Shown piece after piece: positions 35,333 to 43,070 of a stretch of 55,351 bases of DNA. The position numbers were made by a program, and so were the translations under genes. The notes under the pieces are model-generated. The model did no database searches. It was not told where the DNA came from and saw only the letters and a list, made by a program, of their open reading frames with translations. Origin of the DNA: Clostridium brassicae (GTDB lineage Bacteria > Bacillota > Clostridia > Clostridiales > Clostridiaceae); contig NZ_JAPQFJ010000021.1 of the NCBI RefSeq assembly GCF_026738875.1, forward strand, positions 1-55,351, given 5' to 3'. Position 1 is the stretch's first letter. The number at the start of each line of letters is the position of its first letter.

Positions 35333-35338
35333 ATATTT

Positions 35339-35637
35339 AAATTAAAAATTAAATTCTATGACGAGAACAAGTAAGTTATAAAAACTGTTCTACAGAGAGT
35401 TGGCATTATGCTGAAAGCCAATGTTCAGAGTATAACTGAAAATCATCTCAGAGAAGTAAGACCGAAGCTTTCATTAGTAAGCCTTACCGGATGTCCACCG
35501 TTAAAAGGAACGCGTATCATGTTGTACGTAGAATAAGTGCAATAAAATCTCCTTTGTATTTGTTTAGATTTTATTGAATTAGGGTGGTAACGCGAGTATA
35601 GCTCGTCCCTTTTCGGGGACGTGCTTTTTTTATTTTA
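35339..35637 (+). promoter_or_regulatory. T-box leader, isoleucine type, controlling brnQ
   Basis: The leader shows the usual T-box order: GAGAACAAGTA near the start of stem I, AGAGAGTTGG for the apical part, the specifier region CTGAAAATCATCTC, and the T-box sequence AGGGTGGTAACGCG (35581-35594). The terminator is formed by 35600-35609 with 35615-35624 and a long T-run. The codon in the specifier position, after GAA, is most easily read as ATC (35442-35444), isoleucine. Uncharged tRNA-Ile would then open transcription of the branched-chain amino acid transporter 200 bases downstream. Confidence 0.92.
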
Positions 35638-35833
35638 AAATTTTTCAATTAATATTTGGATATGTTTTAAATTGTTAACTTTGACATAATCAATAATTAA
35701 AATTCTAGATCATGTTAAAATAACAACTTCTTGACATACCCTATCATAACTAGTAAGGATGTGATTAATGTGGATTCTGAGATAGATATTATCCTTTATT
35801 GACAAAACATTTAAAATTTTAGGGGGCATAAAA

Positions 35834-37165
35834 ATGAAAAATTTATCAAAAAAAGATTTAATGTTTATAAGTTTAATGACTTTTTCCTTATTCTTTGGGG
35901 CAGGAAATTTAATATTCCCACCATTTTTAGGTAAACTAGCCGGTAATTCTACTTGGATTGCTTTGGGAGGATTTCTTATATCTGCAGTGGGATTTCCTAT
36001 ATTAGCTATTGTAACTATATCAAAAGCTGGTGGACTTCATGCTTTAGCCAGCCGTGTACATGTATACTTTGCAATTATATTTACAATTATAATATATTTA
36101 GCAATTGGACCTTTTCTAGGCATACCTCGTGCAGGAAGTTTGGCTTTTGAAATGGGAGTAGCTCCATTTTTACCATCTTCCATTAGTTCAAGTAACTTAG
36201 CTCTTTTTATATATACACTATGTTATTTTTTAATAGCATTTTGGCTTTGTTTAACACCATCAAAGTTAGTAGATCGTTTTGGTAAAATTTTAACTCCAAT
36301 ATTATTAACCCTTATATCAACTATTTTCATATGTAGTTTGTTTAAACCTATAGGCTCTTTTGCTCAAGCACAGGGAAATTATGTAGAATTTCCTGCTTTT
36401 AAAGGATTCTTAGATGGATATATGACAATGGATGCTATAGCAGCGCTAAACTTTGGAATTGTAATTTCAATAGCTCTTAAAGCAAAAGGTATACAAGATG
36501 AAAAATCTATAACATCTAACTCTATAAAAGCTGGATTAATAGCAGGTTTATTTTTGACAATTATATATGGTATGTTGGCATATTTAGGTGCTTCTAGCCA
36601 AGTAAGATTTCCTAATACTCAAAACGGAGCAGAAATACTAACTAATATAGTACTCTACTTATTTGGTAAACCTGGTGCTGTATTATTAGGAATAATATTT
36701 TCACTAGCTTGTTTAACTACATCTGTTGGTCTTATAACATCATGTAGTCAATACTTTACAAGATTAATACCTAAAGTTTCATATAAAACTTGGGTTAAAA
36801 TATTATGTTCTTCTAGTATGGTTTTTGCAAATATGGGATTAACTAAAATTCTTTCAATATCTGTACCAGTTTTAACTGCTATATATCCAGTTGCTCTTAC
36901 CCTTATAGTACTCTCTCTAGCCAATGACTTTTTTGGAGGTAGTTCTAGTGTTTATAGATGGAGTCTACTGTTTGTATCTTTTGTAAGCATTGTAGATTCT
37001 CTCAAAGAGTTTGGTTTAAAACTGGATTCATTAATAAGTTTATTTAATTATTTGCCACTTTACTCAAAAGGTCTTGGTTGGCTTGTACCTGCAGTAATTG
37101 GTGCATTAGTTGGTTTTATCGTATCACTACCTAAAAAATCTTTAGTTAATATTGAATCTAATTAA
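35834..37165 (+). CDS. brnQ: Branched-chain amino acid transport system carrier protein
   Basis: A 443-residue integral membrane protein with about 12 helices. It begins with LMFISLMTFSLFFGAGNLIFPPFLG, the diagnostic BrnQ/LivII segment, and includes GSLAFEMGVAPFLP and the middle YMTMDAIAALNFGIVI helix. BrnQ proteins import leucine, isoleucine and valine with sodium. The gene lies downstream of an Ile-type T-box, which agrees with the role. The ATG follows TTAGGGGG. A hairpin at 37189-37236 ends the transcript. Confidence 0.95.
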   Translation: MKNLSKKDLMFISLMTFSLFFGAGNLIFPPFLGKLAGNSTWIALGGFLISAVGFPILAIVTISKAGGLHALASRVHVYFAIIFTIIIYLAIGPFLGIPRAGSLAFEMGVAPFLPSSISSSNLALFIYTLCYFLIAFWLCLTPSKLVDRFGKILTPILLTLISTIFICSLFKPIGSFAQAQGNYVEFPAFKGFLDGYMTMDAIAALNFGIVISIALKAKGIQDEKSITSNSIKAGLIAGLFLTIIYGMLAYLGASSQVRFPNTQNGAEILTNIVLYLFGKPGAVLLGIIFSLACLTTSVGLITSCSQYFTRLIPKVSYKTWVKILCSSSMVFANMGLTKILSISVPVLTAIYPVALTLIVLSLANDFFGGSSSVYRWSLLFVSFVSIVDSLKEFGLKLDSLISLFNYLPLYSKGLGWLVPAVIGALVGFIVSLPKKSLVNIESN

Positions 37166-37188
37166 ACTAAAAATAATTAATTAAATAA

Positions 37189-37236
37189 AAAAGGTGGATA
37201 TATACAGCAATATAAACTATAAATAATCCACCTTTT
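37189..37236. terminator. Terminator between brnQ and the ArsC-like gene
   Basis: AAAAGGTGGAT pairs with ATCCACCTTTT over a 26-base loop. The minus strand has the better T-run, so it may serve both convergent genes. Confidence 0.6.
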
Positions 37237-37346
37237 AAATATAGATTAAGTTAATTACTTAATTTATTTTAGTTCATCAAAATATTGTTCAACTCATTAA
37301 ACACACTATTTTAAAATTACATCTCCAGTATCTTAATTAATAAAAA

Positions 37347-37922
37347 TTACTCATTTATTGAATAGTAACATCTCTTAGGAGAACTAATTTTTTCTTCTGA
37401 TTTTAATTTTTTGATAGCCTTATCTACCTCTTTCTTATCAATTCCAGTTGCTTCAGCTATTTCACCTGATTTCATTGGTTCTTTTGAATTTTTTAAAGCA
37501 TTTAATACGATTTCTATATTATCCATTATTATTCCTCCTTCAATATTTTTCTTATATTTTTTATCTTCTAATAACTTATTCCTCCACTCATCTTCTTTAA
37601 AACCAACTAAAACAAATTTATCCATTATAACTAATGGACGTTTAACTAACATTCCATTAGTTGACAATATATCAATTAACTGATCTTTTTCTGCCGTTTT
37701 AACTCTCTCTTTTAAATTCATTTCTCTATATAAAACTCCACTTGTATTGAAAAACTTACTTACTGGAAGTCCGCTTTTTTCAATCCATTCAGTTAGCTCC
37801 TTCTTTGTCGGATTTTTCTCAACAATATGTCTATCTTCAAATATAATATTATTTTCTTCTAGCCACTTCTTAGCTTTTTTACAAGTACTACATTTAGGAT
37901 ATTCTAAAAATAAATATTTCAT
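37347..37922 (-). CDS. ArsC/Spx-family thioredoxin-fold protein fused to a winged-helix domain
   Basis: A 191-residue protein in two parts. Residues 1-120 are an ArsC/Spx/YffB-type thioredoxin fold: [17 protein letters not shown] with Cys11 and Cys14, then the [15 protein letters not shown] strand that follows the cis-Pro. Residues 133-191 form a small winged-helix domain ([24 protein letters not shown]). The join is telling: codons 127-133 spell out a full ribosome-binding site, AAGGAGGAATAATAATG, in frame, and Met133 (37526) would be an ordinary start codon. The gene therefore looks like two former neighbours now read through without a stop, and the winged-helix part may still be made separately. 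Spx-type RNA polymerase binding is not shown. Confidence 0.85.
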   Translation of the reverse strand: MKYLFLEYPKCSTCKKAKKWLEENNIIFEDRHIVEKNPTKKELTEWIEKSGLPVSKFFNTSGVLYREMNLKERVKTAEKDQLIDILSTNGMLVKRPLVIMDKFVLVGFKEDEWRNKLLEDKKYKKNIEGGIIMDNIEIVLNALKNSKEPMKSGEIAEATGIDKKEVDKAIKKLKSEEKISSPKRCYYSINE

Positions 37923-38241
37923 ACATTCTCACCCTTTACTCATTTACTATTATTTTTAATATTTATTATTTGTTAATATCTATTATTAATAATATACTAT
38001 TTTTTATAGAAAGATACAAGTACTATTTTATATTTTCATTTTAAAATAGGTTAATTTTAGTCGTTTTAAAATCTTATTTAGTGCTCTTAGTATAATGTTT
38101 TAACTAAAACAATAATTAATTCTGTTCCTATAAAAATCAAAAGACTAGCAAAAGTAGAATTTTTATCAATTCCTTTTACTAGTCTCTATATATTAATCTA
38201 TATTTTAAATGAATCTTGCCCTATGCATTCATCTAAAAATT
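37923..38241. other. Intergenic region with terminator
   Basis: This region is AT-rich. It contains the terminator at 38142-38185 for the secreted protein gene and otherwise nothing I can assign beyond a likely promoter of the ArsC-like gene. Confidence 0.4.
38142..38185 (-). terminator. Terminator of the secreted repeat protein gene
   Basis: AGACTAG...AAAAG pairs with CTTTT...CTAGTCT and is followed by TTTTGATTTTTAT on the minus strand. Confidence 0.7.
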
Positions 38242-40131
38242 TTAACGTGGCTTGTACATAAAATACTGAAATTTATCAAACAATTCTGTGCTACGGATAA
38301 TTGTTCTTTTATGAAGAGGTTCACCATTAAATCTTGAACGTTGATTATCAACTATGTTAGCCCATACATAATCGCCTTCTTTTACCCAGCTTACAAAAGT
38401 ATAAACATGTGTAGGATATCCTGTGCCCCCATTTATACTGAAACATAAATCTCCTGGTAAAAGTTTAGTGTAATCCGTACATTTCGCCCATCCATAGCTA
38501 GTTAATTTTGTACTAAGTTGACGAGTATTACATACATATGTAGGTAAATTTTTCAATCCAGCTCTTCTTAATGCCTCACTTGTAAAATATACACAAGTAT
38601 TACTCTCGTCCCCATCATGAAGTTCTATTGCTCTCTTCATAACCGAATCCCTATTACTTTTACTAGCTAGTAAATAATTAACTAGATTCGTTTGTAATTG
38701 AGATTGTTTTCTTGACTGTGTATGTGCACCAGAATCCACAAATATATCTTCAAATTTTACAGCTTCATAAGCCGCTTTACTTTTACTATCTCTTACATGT
38801 ACAGATACTTCAAATCTTCCTTTTGATGTTGGTACCCATGTTATAGTATTAGTTGCACTATAATCCTTAAGAATTTGCCACTTTCCTGTATCTAAATTTC
38901 CTACCCAAAATCTATATTGAGGATTATTAGTACTTAAAGCATCAGCTGTTACTTTATATCTATTTGCTACTATATATTTTGGATCTCCATCTAAGTTATC
39001 TATAGAAAATTTTTTTACAGTTGTTTTTATAGGCGACTTAATATCTGTATCTTTACCTGGTTTAGTATTATCATCTGTATTTCCTTGTGAAGTAGATATA
39101 ATATCTATATCCTCAAATTTCACAGCTTCATAAGCAGCTTTGCTTTTACTATCTCTTACATGCACAGATACCTCAAATCTCCCTTTTTGTGTAGGTGTCC
39201 ATGTTATAGTGTTAGTTGAACTATAATCCTTAAGTATTTTCCATTTTCCTGTTTTTAAATCTCCTAACCAAAATCTATACTGAGGACTATTAACACTTAC
39301 CGCATTAGCTGTTACTTTATGTTTATTTCCCACTGTATATTTAGCTTTTCCATTTAAAGCTTCTACAGAAAAGTTTTTTACAGCCGTTTTTACAGTAGGT
39401 TTTGTTGTACCTTCTTCAGTAGAAACAACTTCTATATCTTTATAATTTATACATTCATAATCTAATTTACTTCTCTTATCCCTTACATATACAACTATTT
39501 CAAACTTGCCCTTACTTGTAGGCGTCCATGTTATACTACTATTTTCACTATAATCTCTAAGAAGTTTTCTATCTCCTTTTTTTAAATCGGATACCCAAAA
39601 TTTATATTCAGGTCCATTAGTACTTACGGCATTTGCATTTATTTTGCATTTATTTCCTACTATGTACTTATAATTTCCATTTAAATCTTCTATAGATAAA
39701 TTTTGTATAGTAGTTTTTATGCTTGTCCCAGGTTTTGAAGCAGATGATAAAACATCCATATCCTGAAATTTTACAGCTTCATATGCTACTTTGCTTTTTT
39801 TATCTCTTACATGAACAGAAACTTCGAATCTCCCCGCTTGTGCAGGTGTCCATGTTATAGTATTACTTGTACTATAATCTTTTAGGATTTTCCACTTCCC
39901 TGTTTTTAAATTTCCCACCCAAAATCTATATTCTGGATTATTTGTACTTGTGGCTTTTGCTGTAACCTTATATTGCTTCCCTACTACATAATCCGAAGTC
40001 TTCGATACTGGCGTTATATTGAAAGACTGTATTTGAGTAGATGAAACTTTAGCAAAAGCTTCAATATTAGTGAATAGTATACATATGCTTAATGTAAACA
40101 ATAAAAGCATAGTATTTTTTAACTTCCTCAT
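38242..40131 (-). CDS. Secreted protein with four Y_Y_Y-type repeats and a C-terminal Cys-His domain
   Basis: A 629-residue exported protein. A signal peptide (residues 1-27, ending AFA) is followed by four near-identical units of about 90-100 residues, each with a core like YRFWVGNLKTGKWKIL, TITWTP and GRFEVSVHVRDSKSKAAYE. This is the triple-tyrosine (Y_Y_Y-like) beta-sandwich seen in clostridial surface proteins. The last 150 residues form a different domain: Cys513 (NTCVYFTSEALRRAG), PGDLCFSI, His575 (YPTHVYTF) and Asp595 (IVDNQ) are laid out as in NlpC/P60 or CHAP-type cell-wall hydrolases. I infer an enzyme acting on peptidoglycan or amide bonds, but the catalytic assignment is by layout only. 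A single gene, with AAGGAGG. Confidence 0.75.
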   Translation of the reverse strand: MRKLKNTMLLLFTLSICILFTNIEAFAKVSSTQIQSFNITPVSKTSDYVVGKQYKVTAKATSTNNPEYRFWVGNLKTGKWKILKDYSTSNTITWTPAQAGRFEVSVHVRDKKSKVAYEAVKFQDMDVLSSASKPGTSIKTTIQNLSIEDLNGNYKYIVGNKCKINANAVSTNGPEYKFWVSDLKKGDRKLLRDYSENSSITWTPTSKGKFEIVVYVRDKRSKLDYECINYKDIEVVSTEEGTTKPTVKTAVKNFSVEALNGKAKYTVGNKHKVTANAVSVNSPQYRFWLGDLKTGKWKILKDYSSTNTITWTPTQKGRFEVSVHVRDSKSKAAYEAVKFEDIDIISTSQGNTDDNTKPGKDTDIKSPIKTTVKKFSIDNLDGDPKYIVANRYKVTADALSTNNPQYRFWVGNLDTGKWQILKDYSATNTITWVPTSKGRFEVSVHVRDSKSKAAYEAVKFEDIFVDSGAHTQSRKQSQLQTNLVNYLLASKSNRDSVMKRAIELHDGDESNTCVYFTSEALRRAGLKNLPTYVCNTRQLSTKLTSYGWAKCTDYTKLLPGDLCFSINGGTGYPTHVYTFVSWVKEGDYVWANIVDNQRSRFNGEPLHKRTIIRSTELFDKFQYFMYKPR

Positions 40132-40502
40132 ATGTTCCTCCTTTACTCCACAAGTTTATTATAATTTTCCAAATAATATTATATCAGAAAAATTTGGACT
40201 TTATTAGTTTTAAAATTACCATAATTTAAGTATATATATTTTTATCGAGTTTTTATAAGATTTCTATAGTATATAAAAAAACAATTACTTACTCTAACCA
40301 AAATTATAAATATTAAATAAAATATAACTACTACTTTAATTTGCATTTATACATCAATGTTCTCATTTACATTTAAGTTTACATATAACTTGTTTCAAAC
40401 TTGTATTAAATTTGTATCTATCTCGCAACATATTTCCCCATAACAAATAAGATCCTAATATAATTGTAATAAAACAACCTATTAGGATCTTACTATTTAT
40501 TT
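40132..40502. other. AT-rich intergenic region
   Basis: The region holds a terminator (40449-40491) for the upstream secreted protein gene and probably the promoter of the repeat protein gene. No other structure is evident. Confidence 0.4.
40449..40491 (-). terminator. Terminator of the 462-residue secreted protein gene
   Basis: AAGATCCTAAT pairs with ATTAGGATCTT over a 21-base loop, 12 bases after the stop codon. Confidence 0.65.
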
Positions 40503-41891
40503 TTATTTATTTGAATTTTGTTTTGCCATATTCATTACAAATTCCATATAGTCTATAGAATTTTTTTCATTTACTTCTGGCATAGGATTAGTTTTTATAT
40601 CTTCATTTATTTTACTTATATTTGAATCAAAATTAAATAATAGTGTATAAATTGAATTTGTATTTACTACGTCTTTTTTAGCTTTTATATCTCCAGACAT
40701 CTTTGATATTTCGCCTACATTAACTGTGAACTTTACATTGCCTTTATTGTATGAAACATATCCACTCTTATCTACACCAACATCAATACTTATATCTATT
40801 TGAACTGCATCTTTCATCTTATCTAATATCATTATAGTTTGATTTAAAGCTGCTGATAATTGTTCATCTGTAACTTTAGTTCCACTATAATTAGGATCAA
40901 GAGCCATTATATCATTTATATAATCCTTTACTAATCCAGTCATTTTTTTGTCTTTTAGAGCATATTTTATTACATTTATTAATTTTTCATTATTCAAATC
41001 AATCTTATAAGCTTTAACTGAATTATTACCTAATTTAGATGCATCACCCTTTGAAACAATATCATATTTTGCATCTGCTATTTTTATAAAGTTTGCAAAG
41101 CTTTCATTGAAACTAACACCAAAATTATTAGCTGAATTTATTAATTTTTGAAAATCTATCATCTTAGTAGCTTCTACTGTTTGTGAATTTGAAAGTATTT
41201 TGCTAATATCATAAACAAAATATTTTTTATCTTTATACTCTGCTGGCATAATTACTTTTAGTGCTTCTGGAATTTCTATTATAGATTTTATTTTTGGATT
41301 ACTTCCAGTTGTATCTACATCTGACCAAACTTTCATATCCATAGTAACTCCATTGACACTAACTTTAACATTTCCCTCTGCAACAGCCTTTTTATTTTCG
41401 TCCCTTGATACTGTTTTGATATCTGTTTTTACATTTAATGAGTTTATTATTGAAAGTATTTGCGCTAAATTTTTTTCCTCTTCTTTTGATAAATTTTTTC
41501 CATCTAATTTTATTCCTAAATTTTGTTCAACTTCACATGAAGTAATTTTTTTATTCATTTTATATGCATTAACTAATTCGTCTATAGAAGATACATTTTT
41601 ATCTATATTGTTATTAATATATAAATTTAAAAGATAAGAACATGTTGCTCTATATGAATGATTGTCTATATCTTCTATTACTCTTCTAGCCTCTTTAATG
41701 TCTTTTTCATTAGGATTAACTTTAATTTTATTTAATAGCTTGTACACCTTACTTTGAAGTTCTTTTTGTGTACTTACTTTAGCTTGCACCTTATTTTCTG
41801 TTGCTGCAAAAGCTTTAATTGGTGAAACTCCAACTCCTCCAATAAATATTCCTGCCGCTAAAGTTATTGCCATGATTTTTTTTGATTTCAT
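40503..41891 (-). CDS. Secreted protein of unknown function
   Basis: A 462-residue exported protein I do not recognise. A signal peptide occupies residues 1-30, probably cut after AFA. Residues 35-125 are helical and Lys-rich; two Cys (about 78 and 110) may form a disulphide. From about residue 150 it alternates strands and helices, with VKTDIKTVSRDENKKAVAEGNVKVSVNGVTMDMKVWSDVD and later IDISIDVGVDKSGYVSYNKGNVKFTVNVG. That pattern resembles lipoprotein-type lipid or solute-binding domains (LolA/LppX-like), but no lipobox is present. It is a single gene with AAGGGGG before the ATG. No clue to its function comes from neighbours. Confidence 0.7.
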   Translation of the reverse strand: MKSKKIMAITLAAGIFIGGVGVSPIKAFAATENKVQAKVSTQKELQSKVYKLLNKIKVNPNEKDIKEARRVIEDIDNHSYRATCSYLLNLYINNNIDKNVSSIDELVNAYKMNKKITSCEVEQNLGIKLDGKNLSKEEEKNLAQILSIINSLNVKTDIKTVSRDENKKAVAEGNVKVSVNGVTMDMKVWSDVDTTGSNPKIKSIIEIPEALKVIMPAEYKDKKYFVYDISKILSNSQTVEATKMIDFQKLINSANNFGVSFNESFANFIKIADAKYDIVSKGDASKLGNNSVKAYKIDLNNEKLINVIKYALKDKKMTGLVKDYINDIMALDPNYSGTKVTDEQLSAALNQTIMILDKMKDAVQIDISIDVGVDKSGYVSYNKGNVKFTVNVGEISKMSGDIKAKKDVVNTNSIYTLLFNFDSNISKINEDIKTNPMPEVNEKNSIDYMEFVMNMAKQNSNK

Positions 41892-42054
41892 TACTTTTCC
41901 CCCTTCTTATCTTGCAATTTTATTACTTATTATACCTCTATAATCATATGCTACCCTATGATAATTTAATTGTCAATTAATCATATATATGGGCTAAGTT
42001 TTTCACTATTAATATTTTATTAAAAGAGTCTTTCTATTTTTTATCCATTTCAAC

Positions 42055-42987
42055 CTAATGTGCTCCAATGTTACAACATATTCCCAAATCTTCTACTATA
42101 GTTTTAAATTTAACCATTACATCATTACTTGGAGTATTAATTTTTTTTCTCATACCATACTCTTTTCCTATACATTCATACTTATTTACTCCATATTTAT
42201 GATATGGTAAGAGATGTACCTCATTTACTTTATTTAAACCCTTAGCAAATTTAGCTATGTCTTCTATACTTTTCTTATCTGCATTAAATTCTGGGATGAC
42301 AGGAACTCTAATAATAGTTTCTATACCGAATTGTATAATTTTTTTTGCATTTTCTAATATAATCTCATTATTTACTCCAATATATTCAAAATGCTTATTT
42401 GTATCCAATGTTTTAATATCTAAAAGTACTAAATCAACCCAAGGTAATATATCTTTTATCACTTTTTCACTACAATAAGCTGTAGTTTCTATAGTAGTAT
42501 GCCATCCCATACTTTTACAAGCCTTTAATAATTCCAAAGTGAATTTAGATTGCATTAATGGTTCTCCTCCAGAAAGAGTAACCCCTCCTTTTGAACGCCT
42601 AAACTGTATTGATTCTTTTTTTAACTCATCTATAACCTGTTGCACTGTCATTTCTTCCCCAGACATAGTAAGAGCTCCTGAGTAACAATTTTCTATACAT
42701 TCACCACAATTGACACATTTATTCCTATCTATTCTATAATTAAACTTAAAATCAATAGCTCCCATTTTGCAGACTTCTTCACATTGGTGACAATCAATAC
42801 AGTTCTTAATATTAAACATTACTTGTCTATGCTTATTTTGCGATTCTGGATTACTACACCAACGACAAGATAAAGGGCAGCCTTTTAAAAACACTATAGT
42901 TCTCAAACCCGGTCCATCATTTACAGAAAATCTTTGTATGTTAAAAACTATCCCTTTTTCTTCATAATTAACTTCATTTTTTAGCAT
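42055..42987 (-). CDS. Glycyl-radical enzyme activating protein (diol dehydratase activase)
   Basis: A 310-residue radical SAM enzyme. CPLSCRWC (about residues 37-44) is the CxxxCxxC site for the SAM-cleaving [4Fe-4S] cluster, and GGVTLSGGEPLMQ is the SAM-binding GGE motif. Between them lie two ferredoxin-like clusters, CIDCHQCEEVCK and CVNCGECIENCY, which mark activases of the glycerol/propanediol dehydratase and related classes rather than the short pyruvate formate-lyase activase. It makes the glycyl radical on the upstream enzyme. It follows that gene by 83 bases, with a hairpin in the gap. Confidence 0.93.
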   Translation of the reverse strand: MLKNEVNYEEKGIVFNIQRFSVNDGPGLRTIVFLKGCPLSCRWCSNPESQNKHRQVMFNIKNCIDCHQCEEVCKMGAIDFKFNYRIDRNKCVNCGECIENCYSGALTMSGEEMTVQQVIDELKKESIQFRRSKGGVTLSGGEPLMQSKFTLELLKACKSMGWHTTIETTAYCSEKVIKDILPWVDLVLLDIKTLDTNKHFEYIGVNNEIILENAKKIIQFGIETIIRVPVIPEFNADKKSIEDIAKFAKGLNKVNEVHLLPYHKYGVNKYECIGKEYGMRKKINTPSNDVMVKFKTIVEDLGICCNIGAH

Positions 42988-43020
42988 AGCCTTATCTTCC
43001 CCTTTTAAAATTAATTAAAT

Positions 43021-43051
43021 TTTAAGGCTTGAAAAATACTCAAGCCTTAAA
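43021..43051 (-). promoter_or_regulatory. Intercistronic hairpin in the dehydratase operon
   Basis: TTTAAGGCTTGA pairs perfectly with TCAAGCCTTAAA. On the minus strand it is followed by a broken T-rich tract, so it may stop only part of the transcripts or protect the 3' end of the enzyme mRNA, giving less activase than enzyme. Confidence 0.55.
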
Positions 43052-43070
43052 TCCAATTTAAAATATATTT

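Noticed and set aside
38242-40131. Repeats in the secreted protein as a CRISPR-like or mobile repeat array
   Set aside because: The periodicity of about 300 bases lies wholly within one reading frame and encodes protein repeats.
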